This document shows positions 48,720-55,849 of a stretch of DNA of 64,000 nucleotides, in pieces; within the stretch, counting starts at the first letter, position 1, and each line of letters opens with the position of its first letter. The stretch is from Phycisphaerales bacterium (GTDB taxonomy: Bacteria; Planctomycetota; Phycisphaerae; Phycisphaerales; UBA1924), in NCBI GenBank assembly GCA_029260475.1, contig JAJDDE010000146.1, positions 1-64,000 of the forward strand, read 5' to 3'. Under the pieces are notes generated by a model. It had not been told where the DNA came from. It did no database searches and saw only the letters and a program-made list of their open reading frames with translations. Made by a program: the position numbers and the translations under genes.

Positions 48720-48950
48720 ATGAACAAGCACATCAAGATCGTGATCGCGTGCGTCTTCTTCCTCGCGGCGGCGGCGTTGATCCTCTTCCAGCTCGGTGTC
48801 TTTGATGGCCCCGCTCGGGGTGCTCTGCCACCCCAAGAGGAGGTAGACCTCGAACCCGCCCAAGACGGGACAGCGGTCCGGGACGGCGTGCTGGAGACCG
48901 GGCAGGGTGTCCGTCGGTACGGCTCTGAACCGTCATTGATCCCGGACTGA
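48720..48950 (+). CDS. Small single-span membrane protein, module 2
   Basis: 76 residues: MNKHIK, a membrane span (IVIACVFFLAAAALILFQLGVF), then a polar, Glu/Pro-rich tail. It has the same design as the module 1 and 3 proteins (M-N-x-K/x-x-K-I at the start; Q-x-G-x-F just after the span), but the tail sequence has diverged. It lies 22 nt after the prepilin gene, so it is co-transcribed. No known motif is present. Confidence 0.7.
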   Translation: MNKHIKIVIACVFFLAAAALILFQLGVFDGPARGALPPQEEVDLEPAQDGTAVRDGVLETGQGVRRYGSEPSLIPD

Positions 48951-49035
48951 GCCCGCGCGGAGCCGAGAGCGACCGCATCGCAGCCCTATCAAAGCCATTA
49001 CGGACACCAAGTGATGAATATTTGGGGGCATCCCT

Positions 49036-49064
49036 TTGATGGTGATTTGCGAATCGGATACGGT
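49036..49064 (+). promoter_or_regulatory. Candidate promoter of module 3
   Basis: TTGATG, 17 nt, TACGGT, in the 297-nt gap between modules 2 and 3, leaving a leader of about 180 nt. A CCCC/GGGG inverted repeat lies further down the leader. No small ORF with family features is present in this gap. Confidence 0.35.
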
Positions 49065-49247
49065 GGCAACCCGGTACATCCGTCACGGGCGGGACGTGGC
49101 GCGTCAGGAGTCCTAGAAATGGGACACGTCAAAAACCGAGCAAGCGGGTGGTTGGTCGCCCGGTGTTCATTCGCTGCCCCGTGATTGTGGGGCGATCATT
49201 CGGTCCGTCGGAGTTCGTCGGGCCCTTCTTTATCCGGAGACCTTCCC

Positions 49248-50288
49248 ATGACAACACGCAAGATCACCCGATCCGGCTTCACCCTGATCGAGCTTCTCGT
49301 GGTGGTGAGCATCATCGCGCTGCTGATCAGCATCCTGCTCCCCGCCGTCGGTTCCGCCCGTCGTCAGACGCGCGTGACGCTGGACATCCAGAGCATGAAG
49401 GAGCACGGCAACGGTATGGCGATCTACTCCGCCTCGAATCGGGACACGCTCCCGAACGCCCCCGAGACACCCCGGACCTCTGCCAACACCAGCCCGTACG
49501 GGAGTCAGGGTCGGATCGCGTGGAACTTCGGCGACGGCGGTTTCCCGACGCCCGCCGGCTTCGAGTTCCCCGACGCGATCCCCACGCTCTTCCAACTCGA
49601 CAGCCTTGGCGTGCAGTTCGGTGACGGCAGCATCTTCGCCCGCATGAGCATGTGGGACGCCTACTGGACGGTTCTCGCCCCCTACATGGTCGAGGGCGAA
49701 GGCATCGCCGCGCTGCAGGACATCTTCTACTCCGCTTCTGACCTCGAAGCCAAGCGTGACCGCGACAGCCTGTTCGATCAGCTCGCCGCGAACAACGGCA
49801 GCTGGAACGGCGTGCTGGACGGCACCAACGATTTCGATTCGGAGAAGGGCCCGTCCTTCCGCTACACCACCGCCTCCATGGTGGACTTCAAGACGCAGCG
49901 CACCATCGGCTCTCCGAACTTCGGTGACATCGCCGGCGACCGCGTTGATATCAACCAGAACCTCTTTTACCAGTACGTCCGTCGCATCCCGCAATCGAAC
50001 GTGAGCTTCCCGTCGCAGAAGGGCATGTTCCACATGTTCCTTGCGCATCACAACCCGCAGAACCAGTTCTGGTTCGAGCCGGGCGTCGCGTGCCCGACGA
50101 CGATGGCGGACGGTTCGGCGCGCAGCGCAGACGTCTTCAACGAGACGCTGCACTGGGACCCGAATGACCTCTCGGGCTGCTTCGTGCTGCTGACGGTCAC
50201 CGACGGCATCAACGCTGACACACAGTTCCCGCCCACGCTGATGATCACCGAGAACGGCATCCGCGGGCGTGATCTCAAGGCCAACTGA
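49248..50288 (+). CDS. Prepilin-type protein, module 3
   Basis: 346 residues, the most typical of the three. MTTRKITRS precedes [33 protein letters not shown], which is nearly identical to module 1. The soluble part shares KEHGNGMAIYSASNRDTLPNAPETP with module 1, and [31 protein letters not shown] plus [17 protein letters not shown] with module 2, so it looks like the sibling of both. It ends NGIRGRDLKAN. CGGAGA precedes the ATG at 49248. The small partner starts 54 nt later with no terminator between. Confidence 0.88.
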   Translation: MTTRKITRSGFTLIELLVVVSIIALLISILLPAVGSARRQTRVTLDIQSMKEHGNGMAIYSASNRDTLPNAPETPRTSANTSPYGSQGRIAWNFGDGGFPTPAGFEFPDAIPTLFQLDSLGVQFGDGSIFARMSMWDAYWTVLAPYMVEGEGIAALQDIFYSASDLEAKRDRDSLFDQLAANNGSWNGVLDGTNDFDSEKGPSFRYTTASMVDFKTQRTIGSPNFGDIAGDRVDINQNLFYQYVRRIPQSNVSFPSQKGMFHMFLAHHNPQNQFWFEPGVACPTTMADGSARSADVFNETLHWDPNDLSGCFVLLTVTDGINADTQFPPTLMITENGIRGRDLKAN

Positions 50289-50342
50289 TCCTCGCGCGAC
50301 TGTATCTGATCGGTCGCGATCCTCCAGACAGGACGTATTGAT

Positions 50343-50573
50343 ATGAACGACAAAGTAAAGATCGTCGTCGCGGTCGTCTGCCTCGCGCTCGCGGGAGCCG
50401 CGGTCGCGTGGCAGATGGGTGCTTTCTCATCCGGTCCCAAGGGCGCCAAGGGTTCTGATTTCGCAGACGAGACGCTCGACAACGTCGAGACACAGAACGG
50501 CATGGACTACGGTACGACCGAAGGCGGCATGACGGCCGTCGATATCGGCAACGGCCAGGTCCCCCTGGACTGA
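50343..50573 (+). CDS. Small single-span membrane protein, module 3
   Basis: 76 residues: MNDKVK, a membrane span (IVVAVVCLALAGAAVAWQMG), AFSSGPKGAKG, then an acidic and Gly-rich tail (ETLDNVETQNG). The first ~35 residues closely match the module 1 protein. It is followed by a strong terminator that ends the locus. Function unknown; see module 1. Confidence 0.72.
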   Translation: MNDKVKIVVAVVCLALAGAAVAWQMGAFSSGPKGAKGSDFADETLDNVETQNGMDYGTTEGGMTAVDIGNGQVPLD

Positions 50574-50598
50574 CCAACGCCCTCGCGAACAGACTCAG

Positions 50599-50623
50599 GC
50601 CCGCCTCCAGGCGGGCTTTTTTT
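50599..50623 (+). terminator. Rho-independent terminator closing the prepilin locus
   Basis: The stem GCCCGCC-TCCA-GGCGGGC is followed by T7, 26 nt after the last small gene. Confidence 0.9.
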
Positions 50624-50649
50624 GTGCGCCGTGATACGCTCTGTCCGCG

Positions 50650-51645
50650 ATGCTTCTCTACGCAGGAATCGATGAGGCGGGGTACGGCCCCATGCTCGGG
50701 CCGCTCTGTGTCGGCCTCTGCGTCATGGGCATCGACGCCCCACCCGACAACGACAGAGCGCCGGACGTGTGGTCGCTGCTCACGCCGCTAGTCACCCGCG
50801 CCGCCCGCGACGCCGAGAAGGCCGGCGGCATCGCCGTCGATGATTCCAAACGCCTCAAGCTCTCCAACAGCCTGAAGACCAAGCACCCGCTCGTACACCT
50901 CGAGCGCGGCGTCTTCTCCTGCGCCCGCACCCTGTGGGGCGAGGCCGGCGCGATCCCGAAGCACGACACGACGCTCCTGTCGCTCCTGGGGTGCGCGCAC
51001 GCGCGCACGGATCACCCCGTACCGCTGCCCATCGCGAGCGACGAGGGTGCGTTGCGGCTCACGGGCGTGAAGATCGCCGACGCGATGCACAACGCCGGTG
51101 TGCGCGTGCTGGACCTCTCGTGCCGTTGCCTCGAGCCCGGCCCCTTCAACGAGCGCCTCGCCCGCTTCCAGAGCAAGGCGTCCGTCACGTGGTCGCTGGT
51201 GCAGGAACTCGTCGCGCGCGTATGGATGTCCCACGCGGTGCGCGGCGCGAGCCAGACGCCGCGATTGGTGCTCGACCGCCAGAGCGGGCGCACCAGCTAC
51301 GCGCAGGCCCTGCGCGCGTGCGTCGGGGATGGCCCAAACATCGAAGTGGTTGGGGAGTCGCCCGAGCGGTCGGTCTACGAGATCACCGAGGGCGATCGCT
51401 GCCTGCGCGTGCTCGTGCAGCGCGAAGCGGAGACGGACCACTTCCCCGTCGCGCTCGCCTCGATGACCGCGAAGTTCGTGCGCGAGCTCGCGATGGAACG
51501 CTTCAACCGCTCGTGGGGCACCCGCGTGCCCGAGCTCAAGCCGACGGCGGGGTACGTCAGCGACGCTCGTCGCTGGCTGAACGACGTCCGCGCATCGGGC
51601 CTCGTCGAGGAACGCGAGCTCACGCCCCTGATCCGTCGCGCCTGA
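50650..51645 (+). CDS. Divergent RNase HII-like protein
   Basis: 331 residues, against about 200 for ordinary RNase HII. The N-terminus has GIDEAGYGPMLGPLCVG, matching the DEAGxGPxxGP catalytic motif with its Asp-Glu pair, and VDDSKRLKLS matches the conserved DSKxL. A later LASMTAKFVRELAMERFN corresponds to the ASxxAKxxRD helix, and LVLDRQSGRTSY supplies a probable third acidic residue. An additional ~100 residues lie between these parts. It may cleave RNA in RNA-DNA hybrids, or be a planctomycete offshoot with another role. It starts 26 nt after the prepilin-locus terminator. Confidence 0.72.
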   Translation: MLLYAGIDEAGYGPMLGPLCVGLCVMGIDAPPDNDRAPDVWSLLTPLVTRAARDAEKAGGIAVDDSKRLKLSNSLKTKHPLVHLERGVFSCARTLWGEAGAIPKHDTTLLSLLGCAHARTDHPVPLPIASDEGALRLTGVKIADAMHNAGVRVLDLSCRCLEPGPFNERLARFQSKASVTWSLVQELVARVWMSHAVRGASQTPRLVLDRQSGRTSYAQALRACVGDGPNIEVVGESPERSVYEITEGDRCLRVLVQREAETDHFPVALASMTAKFVRELAMERFNRSWGTRVPELKPTAGYVSDARRWLNDVRASGLVEERELTPLIRRA

Positions 51646-51681
51646 GCCGCACCGGGCGCGAGCGCCGCATACAGTCCGTCC

Positions 51682-52509
51682 ATGCCCATCGTCCGCATCG
51701 CGCTGCTCGGAGACGTCGTCGGAAAGCCCGGGCGTGACGCGGTGCGTCACGCCGTGCCCGTGCTGCGCCGCGAGCACGGCGCGGACATCGTGATCGTCAA
51801 CGGCGAGAACGCGCGCCACGGGCGGGGCCTGCACCCCGTGGGCCTCGAAGAACTCCTCGCAGCCGGCGCCGACGCCATCTCGCTGGGCGACCACTACTTC
51901 GACGACGTGCGCATCACCGATGCCCTGCGAGATCCGAACGTGCCCTTGTCGGCACCCTGCAACGTGGAAGACCCCGCCGATGCGCGCCGGTGGACCGTGC
52001 TGCGCACCGAGATGAACGAGCCCATCGTCCACCTCACGGTGATCGGTCGCCTCTTCATGCCCATCCAGCACGAGGAACCCTTCAGCGCGATCGATCGCAC
52101 GATCGAGGCGCTGCTCGTCGAGGAGCCCGAGGCGCTCGTGATCGTGGAGATGCACTGCGAAGCGACCAGCGAAAAGGCGGCGTGCGCGTACCACTGCCTC
52201 TGGAAGTGGCCCGACACCGTCGTCTGCGTCACCGGCACGCACACGCACATCCAGACCAACGACGCCCGCATCATCGAGGGGCGCCTCGCGGCGATCACGG
52301 ACCTGGGCATGAGCGGTGCCCACGAGGGCGTCATCGGCTTCGACGCCAAGGCGAGCACCGACCGCATCATCGAGCAGCGCCCCAGCCGCCTGGATATCGC
52401 GACAGGGGGGGTCGCCACGACGGGGATGCTCGTGGACATCGATACCTCGCTCAGACGGGCGTTGCGTGCGAAAACCATCCGTATCGAGTGCCCGGCCGTG
52501 GAAAATTAG
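51682..52509 (+). CDS. YmdB-like (TIGR00282) metallophosphoesterase
   Basis: 275 residues. The family motifs occur in order: ALLGDVVGKPGRDAV, VIVNGENARHGRGL, GDHYFDD, VEMHCEATSEK, VTGTHTHIQTNDARI, ITDLGMSGAHEGVIG and GMLVDIDTSLRRA. YmdB of Bacillus is a 2',3'-cyclic nucleotide phosphodiesterase with two metals. Here the usual GNHxWD motif reads GDHYFDD, so the metal-ligand Asn becomes Asp, and DFHAEATSEK reads EMHCEATSEK. The remaining His ligands are intact. It starts 37 nt after the RNase HII-like gene. Confidence 0.85.
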   Translation: MPIVRIALLGDVVGKPGRDAVRHAVPVLRREHGADIVIVNGENARHGRGLHPVGLEELLAAGADAISLGDHYFDDVRITDALRDPNVPLSAPCNVEDPADARRWTVLRTEMNEPIVHLTVIGRLFMPIQHEEPFSAIDRTIEALLVEEPEALVIVEMHCEATSEKAACAYHCLWKWPDTVVCVTGTHTHIQTNDARIIEGRLAAITDLGMSGAHEGVIGFDAKASTDRIIEQRPSRLDIATGGVATTGMLVDIDTSLRRALRAKTIRIECPAVEN

Positions 52510-52652
52510 GCAAGGGCTATCGGACCCCAACGCACCGAAGGGGGCCATCGTTTTCGCCCATCTGCGTGCTATCCTTGCCTCCCGCGTGGGCGTCGGATCG
52601 GACCGACCTCCCCCCTTGGCACGCGCGTTCCAGAACCACGGAAGGCCTCTCC

Positions 52653-53849
52653 ATGTCCACCGCTCTCTCCCAGCGCCCCGAGGTGCAGTCGCTCGCCCTT
52701 CACGGCGGCACGCCCGTCGCGGACGAGAAGATCCAGCTCATCGCGGTCCGTCTCGATGAGTCGGACATCAACGCCGCCCTCGAGGTGATGCGCTCGGGCA
52801 TGCTCGCCCAGGGCCAGCGCGTGATGGCCTTCGAGGAATCCTTCGCGGCAGTCAGCGGCTCCAAGCACGCAGCGGCCTGTGCCAACGGTACCTGCGCCCT
52901 GCAACTCGCCTACGGCGGTCTCCTCGAGCGCGGCGACGAGGTGCTCTGCCCCGCATGGACATACGTCGCAACCGCCTCCATGCTCGAGGCCGCCGGCGCC
53001 AAGATCGTCTGGGTGGACGCGGACCCCGTGACCTACGGCATCGACGTCGCCGACGCGCGTCAGAAGACCACCGACAAGACCGTCGCCATTGCAGCGACCC
53101 ATCTCTACGGCAACCCCGTTGATATCGACGGCGTCGAGAAGCTCGCGGTCGATAAGGGCCTGTCGGTCGTCTACGACGCGGCGCAGGCGCACCTCGCGAC
53201 CTACAAGGGGCGCGGCATCGGCGCTTTCGGCGACGCGGTCACCTACTCCTTCTACCCCACCAAGAACATGACCACCGGCGAGGGTGGCATGGTCACCACC
53301 AACGACGAGGACCTGCTCGGCAAGCTCCGCGCCCTCCGCTCCCACGGCGAATCCGCCAAGTATGAGCACTCCACCATCGGCTTCAACTACCGCATGACCG
53401 ACCTCGAGGGCGCCATAGGCGTCGAGCAGCTCAAGCGTCTGCCCCAGTACACCCAACGCCGTCGCGAGAACGCCAAGGCGCTCGACACCATGCTCGCCAG
53501 CATCCAGGGCCTGCACGCCCCGACGCCCACCGACGGCGCCGAGCACGCCTACCACCTGTACGCGATCCGCATCGACGAAGACGCCTTCGCAAAGCCCGAG
53601 GAAGGCAAGACGGTCCGCGACATGCTGCAGACCGCCCTGCACGCCGAGGGCGTCGCGACCGCGGTCCACTACCCCCGCTCGCTCACCCGTCAGCCCGTCT
53701 TCGATCGTCCGGGCGTCGAGCACCAGCCCGTGAGCGACCGCCTCTCGCGCACGCTCATCTGCGTGCCCATCCACCAGTACCTCTCCGAGTTGCAGCTCAG
53801 CAAGGTCGGCGAGGCCCTCGCCAAGGTCGCCAGCGCCTACCGCGCCTGA
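52653..53849 (+). CDS. DegT/DnrJ/EryC1/StrS family aminotransferase
   Basis: A 398-residue PLP enzyme of the sugar aminotransferase family. Seen are SLALHGGTPV at the start, SGSKHAAACANGTCALQLAYGGL, PAWTYVATASMLEAAGAKIVWVDADP, VVYDAAQAHLATYKGRGIGAFGDAVTYSFYPTKNMTTGEGGM with the PLP lysine in PTKN, and FNYRMTDLEGAIGVEQL. Family members aminate keto-sugars for surface polysaccharides or antibiotics. No sugar-nucleotide genes surround it, so the sugar is unknown. GGAAGG lies 6 nt before the ATG at 52653; the track ORF starts much earlier in shadow frame. Confidence 0.92.
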   Translation: MSTALSQRPEVQSLALHGGTPVADEKIQLIAVRLDESDINAALEVMRSGMLAQGQRVMAFEESFAAVSGSKHAAACANGTCALQLAYGGLLERGDEVLCPAWTYVATASMLEAAGAKIVWVDADPVTYGIDVADARQKTTDKTVAIAATHLYGNPVDIDGVEKLAVDKGLSVVYDAAQAHLATYKGRGIGAFGDAVTYSFYPTKNMTTGEGGMVTTNDEDLLGKLRALRSHGESAKYEHSTIGFNYRMTDLEGAIGVEQLKRLPQYTQRRRENAKALDTMLASIQGLHAPTPTDGAEHAYHLYAIRIDEDAFAKPEEGKTVRDMLQTALHAEGVATAVHYPRSLTRQPVFDRPGVEHQPVSDRLSRTLICVPIHQYLSELQLSKVGEALAKVASAYRA

Positions 53850-53862
53850 GTTCACGCCCGCG

Positions 53863-54297
53863 TCACGACGCGCCCACCGTCATGCCGATCACTTCGCGGG
53901 TGCGCTGGTGGATCAGCTGCGCGATGGTCACGCTGTCGAGCGAGTCGAGGAACGCCCGCTTGGCCTCATCGAGCGCGGAGCGGAGCGGGCAACCGGCGTC
54001 CAGAGGGCACATCCCCGCCTCGCGGTGGCACTGCGCGAGATCGAAGTCGGGCTCCAAGCCCGCGACGACCGTCCCGACGCTCAGGCGCGCCGGGTCACAC
54101 GAGAGTTCGACCCCGCCGCCCCGCCCGGGCGTCGCCCGGACCCACTCCAGATCGTGCATCGCCTGCACCACCTTCGCGAGGTGGTGCTGCGAAACGCGCA
54201 GCCCGTCTGCGAGGCTGCGCACCGTGCGGCGTTCGTCGCTGGCGCTCAGCACCAGCAGCACGCGCAGCGCGAAGTCGGTTCGATCGGTGAGCCGCAT
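53863..54297 (-). CDS. Rrf2-family regulator, NsrR-like
   Basis: 144 residues. An N-terminal winged helix (MRLTDRTDFALRVLLVLS, SLADGLRVSQHHLAKVVQAMHDLEWVRATPGRGGGVEL) is followed by the cluster-binding loop with Cys90, Cys97 and Cys103 (CHREAGMCPLDAGC). That three-cysteine pattern is typical of NsrR and IscR, which bind a [4Fe-4S] or [2Fe-2S] cluster. The divergent neighbour is a truncated haemoglobin, and the shared gap holds a perfect palindrome overlapping its promoter. Together these indicate nitric-oxide-responsive repression; the signal itself is inferred. Confidence 0.88.
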   Translation of the reverse strand: MRLTDRTDFALRVLLVLSASDERRTVRSLADGLRVSQHHLAKVVQAMHDLEWVRATPGRGGGVELSCDPARLSVGTVVAGLEPDFDLAQCHREAGMCPLDAGCPLRSALDEAKRAFLDSLDSVTIAQLIHQRTREVIGMTVGAS

Positions 54298-54300
54298 GCC

Positions 54301-54347
54301 TTGACCTCTGGTGTGACGGGAGTATTGTGGTATTCAGTATACCACAA
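54301..54347. promoter_or_regulatory. Haemoglobin promoter with NsrR-type operator
   Basis: TTGACC (54301-54306), 16 nt, TATTGT (54323-54328) fits a sigma-70 promoter reading toward the haemoglobin gene. A perfect dyad, TTGTGGTAT-N5-ATACCACAA (54325-54347), covers its -10 box and start site. On the other strand the same dyad offers TTGTGG as a -35 for the regulator gene, so one bound dimer could shut both promoters. Confidence 0.75.
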
Positions 54348-54362
54348 AGAACGAGGCCGACG

Positions 54363-54791
54363 ATGATAGATCGAGAATTGCCCCTGACCGAACCGAGCGC
54401 CGACACCCGCGGCGTGAACCCCGAACAGGCCCAGGAGATCGCGAGACTCGTGGACCGGTTCTACGAGGAAGCGCGCGCGGACGCGATGCTCGGGCCGATC
54501 TTCGTGGATCGCGTCGCCGACTGGGATCGTCATCTGGCGACCATGCGGACGTTCTGGGGCACCGTCGCCTACCGGGACGGGCGGTACGCCGGGCGGCCCA
54601 TCGACGCGCACCTCCCGCTGGCCGAACTGACACCCGAACACTTCGCGCGATGGCTCGAGCTGTGGGAGCGGACGGTGGACGACGTGGTGGAGTCGGACAT
54701 CGGTGAGCACCTGAAACTGATGGCCCATCGCATGGGCACTTCGATGTCGCACCGCCTCACGGGTCGTGCGCCGAGCCCGGCCTCTGAATGA
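54363..54791 (+). CDS. Truncated haemoglobin (group III)
   Basis: 142 residues. The fold reads RLVDRFYEEARADAMLGPIFVDRV, WDRHLATMRTFWGTVAYRDGRYAGRPIDAHLPL, then FARWLELWERTV. The conserved helix-E His/Trp context (FW...) and the GRPIDAHLPLA loop with the proximal His match group III truncated globins (cgb/ctb type). These bind O2, NO or related ligands. The track start is a GTG inside the operator; the ATG at 54363 with GAGG upstream is preferred. It is divergent from an NsrR-like gene, which points to NO defence. Confidence 0.87.
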   Translation: MIDRELPLTEPSADTRGVNPEQAQEIARLVDRFYEEARADAMLGPIFVDRVADWDRHLATMRTFWGTVAYRDGRYAGRPIDAHLPLAELTPEHFARWLELWERTVDDVVESDIGEHLKLMAHRMGTSMSHRLTGRAPSPASE

Positions 54792-54855
54792 ACCGCCGCC
54801 GATCCGCGCTGCCGCGTGGTGAGATGTAGGCGTGCGCGCCGCACCCGCGCGGGAC

Positions 54856-55842
54856 TCATCCCGGCTCCGGGAACTCCACAACAAGCGCGCTGAGCACGCC
54901 CTCCGGATCGATCGTCAGCGTGTCCACCACGCTGGGCAGCAGCACGGTGTCGCCGGTGCGCACGCGCGTCTTCTGGCCCGATTCATCCTCCAGGGTGCCC
55001 GCGCCGTCAACGCACATCAGCACCGAGGGCCTGGCGGCGTCGAAGGCGACGGACGTCGGCTCCATCCACCGCTCGTGCGCGATCGTGTAGTAGGGGGTCG
55101 CTGCGAGCGGGCCGTCGTCCCCAGCGCGTTTGGAGTGGGCAGGGTCGAGTGGGCCCAGGTGCGTACACGCGAGGGCCTGCTCGACGTGCAGCGTGCGCCC
55201 CTCGCGTCCCCAGTCGAAGACGCGGAACGTGGTGTCCGAAGGCGTTTGCACCTCCGCGACCAGCACGCCCCCGCCCAGCGCGTGCAGCGTCCCCGAGGGA
55301 AGGGTGTGGCTGTCGCCGGCCCGCGCGGGCACCGCGATCAGCAGCTCGCCGACGGTGCCCCGCGTGATCGCCTCGCGGAGCGCCGCCTCGGTGGTGCCCT
55401 CGGGCAGGCCCAGGTACAGCATCGCGTCCGGCTGCGCGTTCACGACGTACCACGTCTCGGTCTTCAGGTGCGCCTCGGGGTGGTCGCGGGCGTAGGCGGG
55501 GCTGGGGTGGACTTGCACGGACAGGTTCGTGCGCGCGTCGAGGTACTTGAGCAGCAGCGGGAAGCCGCCGGCCTCCGACAGGCGGAGGTCGCCCATGAGG
55601 TTCGTGCCCATCGCGGTGATCGCGTCACGCAGCGTGAGGCCACGCATCTCGCCGTTGGAGATCATCGAGCGGGCGGCAGCGCCGCCAGCGCCGTCCTTGC
55701 TCGTGCTCGCCAGGTCCGCGAGTTCCCACGATTCGCCGATCGGCTCGCCCGGCGGGAGGGGCTTGTTGAGCGCATCGAGCGCCCGCCCGCCCCAGACCTT
55801 GGGGACGAGCATCGGCGTCATGACGAGTGGGTAGGGTCGCAT
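54856..55842 (-). CDS. manA: Mannose-6-phosphate isomerase, class I
   Basis: Interconverts mannose-6-phosphate and fructose-6-phosphate, feeding GDP-mannose for surface glycans. The 328 residues fit the short bacterial class (Bacillus ManA-like). Visible are VWGGRALD at the start, ESWELADL, LLLKYLDARTNLSVQVHPSPAYARDH with the QVHP zinc ligands, KTETWYVV with a Glu ligand, PSGTLHALGGGVLVAEVQTPSDTTFRVFDWGR, and a C-terminal cupin part. It lies 7 nt after the UvrC-like gene and is the last gene of a minus-strand unit. Confidence 0.92.
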   Translation of the reverse strand: MRPYPLVMTPMLVPKVWGGRALDALNKPLPPGEPIGESWELADLASTSKDGAGGAAARSMISNGEMRGLTLRDAITAMGTNLMGDLRLSEAGGFPLLLKYLDARTNLSVQVHPSPAYARDHPEAHLKTETWYVVNAQPDAMLYLGLPEGTTEAALREAITRGTVGELLIAVPARAGDSHTLPSGTLHALGGGVLVAEVQTPSDTTFRVFDWGREGRTLHVEQALACTHLGPLDPAHSKRAGDDGPLAATPYYTIAHERWMEPTSVAFDAARPSVLMCVDGAGTLEDESGQKTRVRTGDTVLLPSVVDTLTIDPEGVLSALVVEFPEPG

Positions 55843-55849
55843 GGGGCGG

